Positions 1-15,400 of a stretch of 64,000 bases of DNA are shown here, one piece after another. The DNA comes from Hypoxylon rubiginosum. Its lineage: Eukaryota; Ascomycota; Sordariomycetes; Xylariales; Hypoxylaceae. Each line of letters opens with the position of its first letter. Positions within the stretch are counted from its first letter, which is position 1. The notes beneath the pieces were generated by a model. That model was given only the letters and a program-made list of their open reading frames with translations. It was not told where the DNA came from and searched no databases. The translations under genes were made by a program, and so were the position numbers. The stretch is taken from NCBI GenBank assembly GCA_902806565.1, contig CADCXA010000032.1:1-64000 (forward strand), written 5' to 3'.

Positions 1-3000
1 TAATAATTTATATAAATAACAACGTTTTTTATTATATATAATAAATTAAACGTAATTAAAAGTTTTTATTAATAATTATAAAGTATTTTAATTTAATAAT
101 TAATTTTATAATAATTATAATATTATTATTAATTATTTAAAAATAAAAATAATAATTTAACTTTATATTAATAAAGTAAATTTAATATAAATATATAAAG
201 AATATAATTTTAAAAAAAGAATTATTATAATAATTAATTTAAGAATTTTATTTCATATAATATTATTAATTTTAATATATTATATTAAACCTTTTTTTAA
301 TTATAATTTTATATTTATATTAGTTTTTTTAAACGTTATATATTATATTTATAATATAGTTTTTATTAAAGTTATTATATTTATTAATAACTTAAATAAA
401 TTAATCTTTATATATAAAAAAACCAAATTATAAAATATTAATAAACTAAAAAATAATGAATATTTTAAAATAATTAAAAAAAAACTAATATAATATAAAA
501 AATTATTATAAATAATTAAATAAAGTATAAAAATAAAAATAAGTTTTTAACTATAAAATTTAATTTATTATTAAACTTTAAAAAGATATTAAAATTAATA
601 TTAATAATTTTTAAAAATATATAAAAATTAAATATATAAAATAGATTTATTTAAATATAATATTATTATTTTTTAAAATAATTAAACTAAAAAGTATATT
701 AATAATTATAATAAAAAATAAAAAATATTATTATATTATTAATATAATTTTTAATAAGAATATAATTATTTTAATAAAAAATAAAACGTTTAATATAATA
801 AAATAATAATTAATTTTATTAATAGTTAATAAAATTAATATAAATTAAATTATATTTATTTATTTAATATAAAAAAACCATTTTAATAAAACATTTAATA
901 AAATATATAAAAAAAACAAGTTTAAATAAATATATACGTTTATATTTTTCATATATTTTTATTTTATAATTTAAAAAATTATAAATAATAAATATAAAAA
1001 TTAAATATAAATATTTTATAATAATTATATTATTATATAAATTTAAAATATTAAATGTTATTTTTATAAAACTTTATAATTTATTAGTTTTTATTTACTA
1101 TTTTATAGATTAATAATTAATATATTATAATAAATATATAAAAATATATATTAATAATATAATTATTTTTAATGATATTAAAAGAAATTACTTTTATTAT
1201 TTTAAAGTTATATTTAAAATATATATTAAAACTTAATTAATAATAATATTAAAATGAATTAAATCTTATATATTTATTAATTTATTTTTTAAGGTTTATA
1301 ATTAATAAAAATAATATTATTATAATATTAAACTGTGTTAAAGTATTTAAAAAAATTAAAATATTAATAAATTTAATTAATTTAAAAGAAATATATTAAT
1401 ATAATTTCTTTTCTTAAAAATATATATTATAATATAATTAAAAAATTAAATTTTTATAAAAAAAAAAAACTATGTTATTAATTAAAACGATATAAGTAAA
1501 ATATAATTCTTTTAATATTAATAATATATAAAATATATATATTTAAAATATTATTTATTTTAATTTTAATGAAACAAATTTTTTTTAAAAAATGTTTAAT
1601 TTAATTAATTGAAATTAACTCTTTGAAATATTAAAATCGATATATTAAAAAAAAGTTTTTTAACGTAATAATATCTTATTTTAAAAATGATTTATAAAAT
1701 AAATATAATATTTTAATTAATAAAATTCAATTAATTATATATTTATTAAAAATATTTATTAAAGTAAAAATAAAATAATAAACAATTAAACTTAAAGTAA
1801 TATATTTAATATAAATATATTATTAATATTATATTTAATTATAATTTAATATAAAACTAATAATAATTTTTATAAACTATAAATTAATAAAAAGAATTAT
1901 TAATTAAATTATTTTCTATGTAATAAATATTAATAGAATAAGTAATAAGTTTATAATAACTTTTTTTTTTAATTTTAATTAAATATTTAATATATATTAA
2001 TTTAATTTAATTTAATATTAAATATATTATTATAATTACTAATAAAAAAACCTTTATTAATATAATAAAATATAATAAATAACTTTAAATATTATTTAAT
2101 AAAAATAAAAATAAATAATAATTTTAAATAATAAATTATTAAAAATTATAACAACGATAAATAGTTATACCGCTTAAAAAAACCTTATAATAATAAAGCT
2201 TTAATATAAAAATATAAACAAATAATATAAATATATTTTAAAAAATAATCTTATATATTATATTATAAATATAAGTTAAAAATATTTATATATATTATTT
2301 ATTTATATTAAAAAATTATTAAAAGTAATTTATAATAATAAATATTAAGTTAGTTTTAAAAAAATAATCTAAGATTTTAATAATATGTTTATATAAAATA
2401 TATTATAAAATATTTAAAAATATATTAATAAATATTTTAATTATTAAAACAAATAAAATTAATTATATAAAAGTTTTTAAAGAATTAAAATTTATTAAAT
2501 TCTTATTTATTTTATATTATATAATTATTTTAAACTTTATTATTAACTTATTAAAAATATTATTAAAAAGATTATTTTAAATTATTAATAATTATTACTT
2601 ATAAATTTAATAGAAAATATAACTTATATAATAAAAAAATAAGTATTTTTCATTTTTAAAGCCTTTTAATTTTATAATTAAAAAATATTAATAAAAATAA
2701 TTTTAAATTATATTAATAAATATATATTATTATTTTAAAAATTAATTTTTAATTATTAAAACATATTATTTATTATATTAATAATATAACATTTTTATAT
2801 AAATAAATAATTAAAATATAAAACTAAAATATTAAAATTATAATTTATTATTATTATATAATTTTAATATTAAAATATTAAATTAATATACTTTTAGTTT
2901 TATAATATAATTATAATAATATAAAATTATTAATTTTAAATAAATTATTTAATAAAATAATATATAATTTTAATATTTTTTATAAGTTATATTAAACGAA

Positions 3001-4994
3001 AGTTAAAATAATAATAAATTTTATTATTATAAATATTAAAATTTAATATAATATAAAATATAATTTAATATTATTTATAATTATAATAATATATTAAATT
3101 CTTATTTGTTATATAATAAATAAATAAATTAATATATAAATTAAATTTATTAGTTTATTAAGAAGTTTATAAAGTTATTTTAATAATATATTTATTTTAA
3201 ATATTTTAAAAAGCTAATCTTTATAAAAACTAAATTATTTAATTTAGTTAAATAATTATTTAAAATAATAATAACAATTAAATATTTTATAAAATAAAAT
3301 AACCTTTTAATAAATAAATAAATTAAATTAAAAATTAATTTATATTAAAGTATATTATTTAATAAAAACATTTTTTTATAATAAATAATTAATAATATTT
3401 AAAAAATCAATTAATATAAAACGTTATAAAATTAATTAATATTTATAATAAAAAGTATTTTTTAAATTTAAAACTATTAAAAGTAAAATTAATAAAAGTT
3501 TAAAAAATAAATATTATATTTAAAAATAATATTTAATTAAAAAAAATAAATATTAATATATTAAAACCTATAAATATTAATATATTAAAACCAGTAAATA
3601 TTAAGATAATAATATTAAAAAACTTTAAAATTATTAATATTATATTTAAAATAAATATTAAAATTGTTATTCTTTTAAATAAAATAACTAGTATTTAACT
3701 ATTAATATAAAAATTATATATTAAAAATAATTATAAAATTATTATATATTTTTCCTTTTTTTTTACTTTTATTATAATATTTTAAAAAATAATAAACATT
3801 TATTTTTTAATTAAACATTAAAAATAAACTAAACTTATTAATATTATTTAATAAAAACCTTTTTTTTTATAATAATTTTCTATTTAAGAAAAACACCTAT
3901 ATTTTAATATATATTTATGTTTTTAAATTTATTATTAGATTTTAATATTTATTATTAAACTTTTATATTTTTAATAATTAATATAATATTTCTATTATAT
4001 TAATATATTAAAAAGGAATTTTATTTATTAAAATATATTAAAATTTAATAGATTATTATTAGATTTTAATACTTATTATTAAATTTTTATATTTATAATA
4101 ATTAATATATATTAAAAATGTTTTTTAATAAAGTTATTAAACTTTAATATATTTTATTATATTTTTTATAAAACTTTTATTAATTAATTATAAATAATAA
4201 TATTTATAATAAATTTTATTAAAAAATATTAATATTCATAATTTTTTATTTAATAGTTTATTAATTTTTTTAATAATATTTATTTTAATAAATATAAATT
4301 AATTAGTTTTAATATTAAATATATTTATATTAATTAATTGAAATATATAACTTATTTTAATTATTAATTTTATAAATATATTTATATATATTAATATATA
4401 ATTAATTTAAATTATTAATTTAATAATAATAAATTTATTAAAAGTTTTATTATTTAAAAATAAAAAAAATAAAAGAATTATAACTAAAAATAATATATTA
4501 AAACCGTTAAATAAAAATAAAACTATAACTTAATTTAATAATTTTAATTAAAATAATAAATATATTTATTTAACGTTTAAATAAAATATTAAGTTTATAA
4601 GTTTATTAAATAATATTAATTAATTAAATAAATAATAATATTAATATAAAAAAAACTTTTAATATTAAATAAATAATTAAATTATTAGTTTTATTAAATT
4701 AAAACTAGTAATTATTAATATTATTATTTTATAAACGTTTTTAAAATTAATTAAATAAAATTATTTAACTTAAAAATAAATATATTTAAAATATAATTAA
4801 AATATTAAAATTATTAATTTTAAAATTTATTAAACTTAAAATTATTTATATTATATTATATTAAAATAAAAAACTTTTTAAAATATTAAGTTTTATTTAA
4901 TTATTTTAAATATATATAATTTAATAAATATTAATTCTTTAACGTAATTATTTTTTAATAATATATAATTTTAATATTAAAAATATTTATAATA
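1..4994. other. AT-rich, RIP-like block without genes
   Basis: Almost pure A/T sequence. No open frame of useful length exists on either strand and no gene can be supported. Remaining C and G are scattered, often as CpG inside short AACGTT-like strings. This is what RIP of a repeated element leaves. I see no paired long repeats that would delimit a specific element here, apart from a short duplicated segment near 3,931-4,110. Confidence 0.85.
3931..4110 (+). repeat. Two copies of a ~52-bp direct repeat
   Basis: A segment beginning ATTATTAGATTTTAAT starts at 3,931 and recurs at 4,055, with only a few substitutions over about 52 bp. It lies inside the AT block. Its origin is unknown; it may be a remnant of a tandem array or of an LTR. 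Confidence 0.5.
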
Positions 4995-5305
4995 TTATTA
5001 TAAAATATATAAAATATATATATAATATATTAATTAAATTAACTTTATATTAATAAAAACGTTAAGCTTAAAAAAATAAAAATATAAATTAATAAAGTTT
5101 ATAATAATTTTAATAATTTAAATAAGCTGGTAAATTATATATATAAATTATTTTTAATATATTTATAATATTTAAACTTAATTTTAATTATGTTAATAAA
5201 TTATTTATATATTAATTATATTAATTATTTTAATTATTAAAGTATATTTAAAGAAAATTAAAAAAAATTATATTTATAAAAGTTTTTATTTATAATATAT
5301 AATAA
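4995..5305 (-). repeat. LTR of the left gypsy relic (3' LTR in element orientation)
   Basis: About 311 bp aligning end to end with 11,642-11,954. Differences are mainly C/T and G/A transitions, plus a few transversions and small indels, so this pair is more diverged than the LTRs in the second AT block. No target-site duplication could be recognised. Confidence 0.8.
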
Positions 5306-7764
5306 CTTTTTTATTAATTAAAATATATTTTAAGTTTTATATATTTTTCTTAATAATTTTTATATTTTAATAACGTTATTTATTATAATAATAGTTTATT
5401 ATTATTAAGATAAAATAAATTAAATTTTTCTTAGTTAATAGTTTTTAATTAATATTATAAATGTTAAAAAAATTTAAATATTTTAAGATTAGTTATATAA
5501 TATTAATTTAGTTTATTAGTTAAATGTTTAAAATTATATATTAAGTATTATTTAGGATTAAAATTTTGATTTATTTATTAAATTTAATATTTTAATTTTT
5601 TATAATATATTATAAAGGTTAATATTTTATAAACTTTTTATTTTATTTTTTTTATATTTAAGTTTATTATTTTGTTATTAAAGTTTTAAAAATCTTAATT
5701 AAATAAAGAATTATTAAAAAACTTTTATAATTTATTTATATTAAATTAAATTTAACTTTATTATTAATAAAAAAACTTTAATTTAAATATATTTAATTTA
5801 TTAAAATAATTCATCTTAATTTTATAAAATAATAATATAAAAAAGAAATTTAATTTATTATTTAATTAATTTATTAAGTTTTTTATTTTTAGTAAAATAA
5901 ATATTTAATTATTTATTTTAAAATCTAGTTTTTATTAATTAATAAATTACTTAAAACTTTTATTTAATTCTTTTAATTAAAATTTATATATATTAATTGT
6001 TTTATTAATATTTTTTATAATAAAAAGTTTTATATTATATTTATAATTAATATTATTTTTAGTTAATTATTTTAAATTTTATTAATAAATATATATAATT
6101 ACTAATTAATAATTTTATTTATAATCTTAATTTAATTAATTATTTATTTATATTATATAATTAATACTTTTATTTTTATTTTTATTAATTTAAAAAATTT
6201 ATTTATAAAGTTAATAATAAATTAAAAACGGTTATTTTATTAATTTATAAAAGCCTTAATAATATATTTATATTATATTATAAGTTATTATTTATTTTAT
6301 ATATAAAATTAATTAATATATTTTTATTAATTAATTAATAATTACTAATAAATTATTAAATTTATTATTAATAATAAAAAACAACTTAAAATTATTTTTA
6401 GTTTTTAATTATAACTTAAAAGTTATAATTAAATATTTTTATTTTTAATTTAATATTAATAATAAAAAAGAAAAACCAAGTGTTTTATTTTTAAATATTT
6501 TTATTAATTAATATATATAATTTTTTATATAATGATTAATAATATTAAAAAAACTAAACTATTAATATTATTTGGTAATTATTTATTAAACTTTACCTTT
6601 TTTTAAATAAATAATAACTATATAATTATATTTTTTTAATAATATTAATTTAAAAATTATTATTTGTAAAAATTATTAATTACTTTTTATAAGTTATTAA
6701 AAAGTTTAATATTTACTAATTTATTATTTTATTAAATAAAGTTTTTTAATAATAAATATTAAACTTTTAATTAATATAATTTATTTAAAATATTTAATTT
6801 ATTAAAATAACTTTAAATATTTTCAGTAGCTTTTTTATATTTATTATAAATAATCTCACGTTATTAAAAATTCTTACTATTAATTTTTTTTTAATAAAAT
6901 AAAATAAAGTTAAAATCTTTTATTTTTTATTTTTTTATTTTTATATTTTTATTTTCTTTTATAATTTAAATAAGATATTAAATATAATATTTTATACTTT
7001 TAATTAATAAATAATTATAAAATTATATTATAAAATTATATTTACTTATTTAACATATTAAAAATTAAGAACTTTTTTTATATTAAAATATTTTAAAATA
7101 TTATAATTTATAATTATTAAATATAATTATAAATATTAAAAATTTATTAATTTTAATTATTAATATATTAATATTTTAATAACTATTAATATTTCCTAAT
7201 TATATATTCTGTAATTTAATTTTACTTTATATAAAACTTTTAAATAAAATATTATAAAATATTAAAATTCATTAAAAAACATTTTTTAAAATAATAATTT
7301 TATTATAATATTATTAAAAACATTTATTTTAACTTTAATCTTATATTTATAAAAAAAATAACTTAATAATAAAATATTTATAAATTTATTTTTTAATGTT
7401 TTAAATGCCTACTTATAAGTTTTTATTTAAATAAAATCCGTTTTATTTTTTATAAAATTTATAAAGGTTTTATTATTTATTTATATTTTTTAATAAATTT
7501 TTAATAAAAGTTATAAAATCTTAAAAATAACCTTATTATTTAAATAACTGTTTTTTCATTTTTCTTTAAATAATATTAATAATAAACTATTTTTATTTTA
7601 TTTAAATTTATATTAACTTTTTTAAATTTAATTATAAATTTTAAAATCTTTATTTTTTTTATATAAAATTTATATTTTATTAAATTTATTTAAAGATTAG
7701 CTTCTTATAATTTATTTAAAATCATTTATATATATATTTTATATTTTTCTAGTATATTTAAAAC

Positions 7765-8085
7765 AATTAATATATTATTAATATAAATAATATAAAATTC
7801 AGTTAAATATTTTTAAAAAATATTATTAATATAACATTAAAATATTAATAATCTATTAATTAACTTAAATAAAAATACCTTAAAATAATATATTTTATAT
7901 TATACTTAAAATATAATTAAAGTTTTATTTTTTAATGTAAAATATATTTTATAAAAAACTTATTATATATTTATTTTAATATATATTTTAGCTTTTATAA
8001 TTGTTACTAATATATTTTTTATTAAAAAGAATAAATATTTATTTTTCTATATAATAAAATTAAATTTCTTATAATTAATATAAAA
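7765..8085 (-). pseudogene. Relic of gypsy reverse transcriptase core
   Basis: Read on the minus strand from 8,085, the codons fit a mutated FCVDYRKLN-type motif, and the same frame reaches a mutated YIDDILI-type motif at 7,785-7,765. The changes are G to A and C to T, the RIP spectrum. The spacing of about 99 codons between the two conserved aspartate sites matches the fingers-palm distance of gypsy RTs. In-frame stops make it non-coding. Confidence 0.75.
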
Positions 8086-11000
8086 TGTTAATCCTTTATT
8101 TACTTTTTTTATAAATAAAAAAAATACTACCTATTAAATAAATAATAATTTAATAAAGATTTTTTAGAAATTCTTAATAATATATTATTAATATATTTTC
8201 AATTCTTTTTAAATTTAATTTATATAAAAAATTATATTTTAAAATAATATTTAAATTAACTTTTAATTTCATATTATAATCTACCATTAAATAATAAAAA
8301 AATAACTTATTTAATATTATTTTATTAAAAACATTTAAATATTTATAATAATAAACTAATATTATTTCTTTTATTTTTTTATAAAATATATTTTTATTAT
8401 TTAATAAATATTTATAAAACTTTTTATTATTTATTATTTTATTAAATATATATAAATTTATAATTTATATATTAAGTATATTTTATTTTTTTACTTTATT
8501 TAATATATAATAAAATAAAACCATTTTTATTATAATAATTTTAAATAAATAATATTTATATTAACTAAATATAATTTTTTTTATAATATAATTTTTTTAA
8601 TTATTAATATTAAAATATAAATTTAACTTTTTATTTTTAAATAAAAAAAACATTAAACTTTATTTTATTAAATTATATATTTTATAAATCTTAGTTTTAT
8701 AAAAGTTAATTAAAAATAATAAGTTATTTTTTAAAAATTAAAATATAATTTTTAAAATTATTACTTTATTATTTTTAAAAAATAAATTAAGCGTTAACTA
8801 TTAATATATTAATTTAAATTACTTTTTAAACTTTTAAATTCTTTATTTAATTAAAACTTTATTTAATTTTTTTAAAAATATCTCTCTTTTTAATTTTATA
8901 ATATAGTTAAAAGTTTTTAAAATACTTTTATATATTAAAAAAATATAAATAATTAAAAATAATAAGTTATTATTAATAACTAAGGATATATAAAATACCT
9001 ATTATTTTTAACTAACTTAATTATTTTATTAATATTTTTTATTTTTATTTATAAAGATATTTCTTTTTTTTATATTTTTTAATATTTTTTATTTTTTAAT
9101 AACTTTTCTACCTTATTTATTTTTATATTATAATATTATAACTTAAATTTCTATTTTATTAAAAACAATAATTTATACTAATAACTATTTATTAATAAAT
9201 TATATTAAATAAAAACCTTTTTTCTAATAATTATATTATATTTTATATTTATTATTAGTAATAATATATTTTTAATTTCTCTTTTTTAAATTTAAATATA
9301 AATATAAATTATTATATTTATAATTTATTTTCTTTTTTTATTATATTTAAATATTTTCACTAGTTTAAAATTATTTATTTTTTTAGTATTTAAATATTTT
9401 ATTATTTTTTTAATAAATAAAATATTCACTAATAAATATATATTTATTTTTATATTAATTAAAACTTTAATAATTAAAATTACTTTATTTATTATTATAA
9501 TATAACTTTATAAAAATAAGTTTCCCTTAAAAAGCTTTTTTATAAAATTTAATAATATCTTTAAATATTTCTTTAAATTTATTATTATTACTTATATTTC
9601 TTTAAAATAAAAATTTATTTTTTTTAAAATTAATCTTTTATTAAATTATTTATATTAATTAGTTTAATTTAATTAAATATTAAGTTTTTTTATTTTAATA
9701 TCTATATAATAATTATATTAATATAAGTTTTATTTATAAATTTATATTTATATTTTATTAAATATTTATTATTATAATAACTTAATTTATAATATATAAA
9801 TCATTAACTTTTAAAAATTATAAATTTAGTTTATATAAATTTAAATTTAATATATATCTTTTATTTATTTTTTATAATATTAATTATTTTTAAATTATAA
9901 TAATTATTTAAATAAAAATAAAACTATTTATAAATTAACTATTAATTTTTTTTTTTTTTTTTTAGTTTTATTATTAATAACGTTTAAGATATTTATAAGT
10001 TTTTTACTATTTTATTTTTAATAAATAAAAAAATTCATATTTTATTAATAATTTTAACGTTAAATAGTTTTATAAAAATTAATAAATTTAATTATTTTAT
10101 TATAATATTTTTTAATAAAAACCTTATTAAATTAAAAAAATAATTAATTATAAATTTCTTTTTTATAATTTTTTAAAAGTATATATGTTTTTATAATTTA
10201 TATAATAAACTTAGTTTTAAATTATTAAAAAAAATCACTTATTTTTATTATTAACGTTTTAAAATCTAAATATATTTTTTTAAAAATATTTAAATTTAAA
10301 TATTATTTTTATAAATATTTAAAAACTTTATTTAACATTTTTAATAACGTTAATTTATCTTTAAAAAAAATATAAAAATAAAACTTATATATTATATTTT
10401 TACTTATTTTTATAAAGATATAAAAAATTTTAACATTTTTATTTTTTTTAAAATAATTATCGTTTTTATAAAGCTTATTTTTTAAAAATATAAATTATTA
10501 TTTAAACTTAATATCCTTTTTATTAATTACGTTTTTATTATTAAAAAAAATAAATAAGTTTTAATATTTAATTAATTATTATTTTATTATAATAACTTTT
10601 ATTTATTTAAAAAACTAGGTAATAATAAACTAGTTTTTAATTTTATAAAGTTTTTTAATTATTATTTAAATCTTAATATTCTTTTTTTAAATTATTATTT
10701 TTTAAGTTTTATATTTTTTATTTAAAAAAACATTAAAATCTTACTTATTTATTTTAACTTATTATTTTTTAATTAGTTATTTATTTTATAAATCTTTTAT
10801 TTTTTAATTTAATTTATTTAATTTAAACTTTAAATTTTTAATTTTACTTTTATATTAAATCGTTATTTAATTATAATATTTTATTTAATATTAAATTAAT
10901 TATAAAATTATTATTATATTATAAATAAACTTATTTATTTTAATTATTTATTTAATAACATTTAATATATATAAATAATAAACTTTTATTTTAAAAAATT

Positions 11001-11641
11001 AAACTTTTATATTAATATTAAAAATAATTTTTTAAACTTTATTATAATTAATAGCTTAATTTATAATAAACTAAGTTTATTATTTTATTATTATTTAAAA
11101 ATAAAAAAATAATTATATAAATTTATTTTATTAAATTATAATAATAATAAACTTTTTAATTTAAGCTTTTTAATTTTTTTATAAATAAAAAAATTTATTT
11201 ATTATATTTTTTATTTTTATTATTTAATTTTTATTAATAAATTTATTAATTAAATATTTATAAAAAAGATTAATTTATTTTATTTTAATTTTAAAAGTAA
11301 TAATAAAATTATTAAAAAAGTTTTTAAAGGTAAATATTTTTTATTTAATTATAAAAGATTTTTATTTAATGTTTAAAGAAATAAATGTTTTATTATATTT
11401 ATTATTAATTTTAATTATATTATATTTTAATCCTTTATAAATAATATTAAATTCTTTTTAAATAAAATTAAATATTTTTTTTTATTAAAAAAAATTAATT
11501 TTTTTATAAAATTATTTATTAATTATAAGTTTATTATTATTTATTTAATTTATTTTATTATTTAAAGTTTTTTTAAAGTTTTTTTTTTTTATAAAAATTT
11601 TTAAAATCTTTTTTAATTAATTAATAAAATAAAACATAATT

Positions 11642-11954
11642 TTATTATAAAATATATAAAATATATATATAATATATTAATTAAATTAATTTTATATTAA
11701 AAAAAGATTAAACTTAAAAAAAAAGTAAAAATATAAATTAATAAAATCTATAATAATTTTAATAATTTAAATAAACTAATAAATTATATATATAAATTAC
11801 TTTTAATATACTAGTAATATTTAAGTTTTATTTTAATAATATTAATAAATTATTTATATATTAATTATATTAGTTATTTTAACTATTAAAATATATTTAA
11901 AAAAAACTAAAAAAAGCTATATTTATAAAAGCTTTTATTTATAATATATAATAA
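11642..11954 (-). repeat. LTR of the left gypsy relic (5' LTR in element orientation)
   Basis: About 313 bp, partner of 4,995-5,305. Since the RT relic reads on the minus strand, this copy is the 5' LTR. Confidence 0.8.
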
Positions 11955-12193
11955 ATATTAAAAAACCTTTTATTTTTATTATTAAGTAAATTTTAAAATT
12001 TAAAATTATTAATTAACTTATTTAATAATTTATAAATTAATTTTAATTTTAATTAAAAATTATTTATAATATTTAATTTAATAAAAGCTTTTTTTATATT
12101 AATAAATTATAAATTATAAAAAATATTATAATTATTATTAATAATAAATTAAATATTTTAATTATATTAATTAATATATATAATAATTTTATT

Positions 12194-12422
12194 AATATAA
12201 AACGCGTTTTTAAAAGTTTTTTCCACAGTGTTATTAATAATATAATATAATATATTTATATAATATATAACGTTAATTAATAACAGCTTTAATTTAATTA
12301 TAAATAACTGGTTACTAGCTTTTAACTAGTTGTTTATAATTATAACTTAATATAATAAAAATAATAATACGTGTATTAATAATAATATTATAAAAAAAAC
12401 TTTTAAAAACGCGTTTTATATT
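12194..12422. mobile_element. 229-bp palindrome, possible MITE or fold-back element
   Basis: The outer 29 bp (12,194-12,222) are exactly repeated in inverted orientation at 12,394-12,422, including an ACGCGT core. Weaker complementarity continues inward to a centre near 12,305, where GGTTACTAGC faces GCTAGTAACC-like sequence. There is no coding capacity. Long terminal inverted repeats on a short non-coding unit fit a MITE. The flanks are too AT-rich to prove a TA target duplication. Confidence 0.6.
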
Positions 12423-15400
12423 TTAAAAAAGTTTATTAAATTATTATATTAATAAATAATAATAATAAATTTATATTAAAAGTTAATATTAATAATATAT
12501 TTATATTTTAAAAAGAATTATTAAAATATTTTAAGTTTTAAATATTATTTAAAATATTTTAAAAATAATATATTATAAAAATAAATTTAAGTTTTAATTT
12601 ATAAGTATATAAATATAAAACATTAAAATAAAACTTATTATAAAAATAAAAAGTTTTAAAAAATAAAATAATAAAATAATAAACTATTTATAAAAAATTT
12701 ATAAAAAGCTTATTTAAAATCTTATAATAATACCAGTAAAATATTTTAATATAATTTAAACTTTTTTAAAATTTAATTATAATTAACATAAAAAAAAAAA
12801 TAATAATTTATTAAAAATAAAACAAATTATATTAAAAATAAGTTTAATAAATAATAAATAAAATAAATTAAAATATTAAATAAGATTAATATTTTTTAAA
12901 AAGGATTAATTACTAAAAATATTAATTTATTAATATAATTAATATTTTTAAATAAAAGAAATAATAAATAATATATTAAAAAATATATTCTTTATTTATT
13001 TATTTTAATTAATATAATTTATTTATTTAATAAACTTATATATATTATATAATTTTAAGTTATTTTTAATAATTAGTTTAACATTTTATAAGTTTTATAT
13101 ATTTTAAATATATTTATTTATTTATTAAATTTAAAGTTAAATAATTTTTATTAAAAATAAATTTATTTTATAATTTTAAATATATATTTATAAAACTTAA
13201 AATAAAACTTAAATTTATTTAATAAAAAAATATTTAAATTTAAACTTATAACTATAAAAATAATAATTATTTAAATAAATTATTAAAGAAAAAATTAAAT
13301 AAAATTAAAAGTATTTTAAAATATATTATTTAATTAAATAAAAAAGATATATTATAAAAAATAATAATTAAAAACTTTATAAAAATTTCTTTTAAATAAT
13401 AAAAAACTTATAAACTAAATAATAAAATACTATAAAAAAGGTTTATTTATTAAAAATCTTATAATTTTATTAATTAATAAATTAATATATTTAAAATATA
13501 AATAATAAAAGTTAAATAAATTTATATAATTTTATAAGATAAATTAATAAAATATATAATAATTATTATATAATTATAATTTATAACTAATAATAAATTT
13601 TAAAATATGTTAATAAATTTATAAAATTTATTATAAACTTTATATAATTTATAAATAAACTAATATAAAGATTAATTAATAATATTATAAAATTTATTAT
13701 TAATATTTAAAATTAATAAAGAAATTAATAAAAATTAAAAACCGAAATTATATAATAAATAAAACATTTAAAACTATTATTAATTAATAATTAACTTTTA
13801 AATAAATTAATATTTAATTTTTTAACACCGTTAAAAAATAAATAAATATTATTAATTAATTAAATTTTAATATTATAATAAATAATATAATAAATATTAT
13901 AAATATTTATATTTTTTATAATAATATAAAACTTTAAAATATTTAACTTTTAATATATTATAAATTTTATAATAAAATAATTTGTTTAAAATAAAAATAC
14001 TAAAAATAAATAATTTTAAATTTATTAATAAATAAATAAGTTTAAATATTAATTAAAAATAAAAATAAAAATATTATAAAAATATAATAATATATATTAA
14101 AATTAATATTATATTAAAAAGAAATAATATTATTAATATAATTTAAAAAAGTAAGTAATTAAATTATAAAATTAAATTATAAATTTATAAATAATTTTTT
14201 AAATAATAATTTAAATAACTAATAAAATAGAAATTTAAATTATAACTTTATAAATAAATTATTTATAAATAATAATAAAGAAAATATTGTTTTATAAAAT
14301 TAATTATTTAAATAATAAATGATATTTAAATTTTAAATTTTATATAAATTTAAAATCTTTTAACTAGTAAATTATATTAAATATTAAATATAAAAAGTTT
14401 TAATTTAAATTTATTTTATAATATATAATTTTATTATAAATATATAATAAAATAATATATAATAAAAAAAACTATAATTAAAATTAATTATAATTTTAAA
14501 TTATTTATTAATAGTTTAATTTAAATTAATATTTTAAATAATTATAATAAATAATTATTTTATATAATATATATAAAAATTTATATTATATAAAATAACT
14601 TTAAAAAAATAATTATATTATATTATATAAATAAACTTTAAAAGTATATATTATTTAAGAAAATATCTTTTTAAATATAAAATATATAAGAATATTTAAT
14701 ATATTTATATTATTTTAATTATATATAAATTATAAAGTTTAAAAACTTATTTATAGTTTAAAAAAAAATTTATATTTTAATATAATAAACTTAATTTTAT
14801 TATAAATAAAATTATTATAAGAATTATAAAATTAAAAAATAATTTAAATAATATTAATTTTAAAGTTTAAATTATAATATAAAACTTATTAATAAAATAA
14901 TTAGTTTTTATAATAAATAAAATACTTTTATTATTAAATAATAAAAACCTAGTTAATAATTAATTATTATTATTATTATTATTAAAAAATATAATTTTAT
15001 CAATAAAATAAAAAGAAATATTAAAATTATTTATAAACTATAAATTTATAAATATTTTAATTATTTTATAATTAGTTATTTTAAAATTATATTTTAAAAT
15101 TATAATTTTTATAATTTAATTTATAAAATTATATTATTTATTATAATTTTATAATTAATTCTTTTTATTTTGATTTTAAATTTAAAATATATTTAATATA
15201 ATATTTTTATATATTTTAATAAAGTTTAAACTATTTAATAAATTTAATAAATTATATTTAAAATACTTATATTATTATATTTATAATTTTAATAATAAAA
15301 ATAAAATATAATTATAATATTTTATAATTTAATAATTATATATAAAATTAATTATATATTATAACTTATAAATAATTATATTATATATTTAATTTTAAGA

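Larger units (their letters stand above)
4995..11954 (-). mobile_element. RIP-degraded Ty3/gypsy LTR retrotransposon
   Basis: Two direct repeats of about 312 bp (4,995-5,305 and 11,642-11,954) bound a 6.96-kb segment, the usual size of a Ty3/gypsy element. On the minus strand between them a single frame still shows a degraded reverse transcriptase. Codons matching the VDYRxLN motif, with GAT changed to AAT and TGT to TAT, lie at 8,085-8,059. A YIDD-like string sits about 99 codons downstream in the same frame, at 7,785-7,774. RT therefore lies about 3.9 kb from the 5' LTR and 2.5 kb from the 3' LTR, as expected for gag-PR-RT-RH-IN order. No open frame survives, so the element cannot be active. 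Confidence 0.8.
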
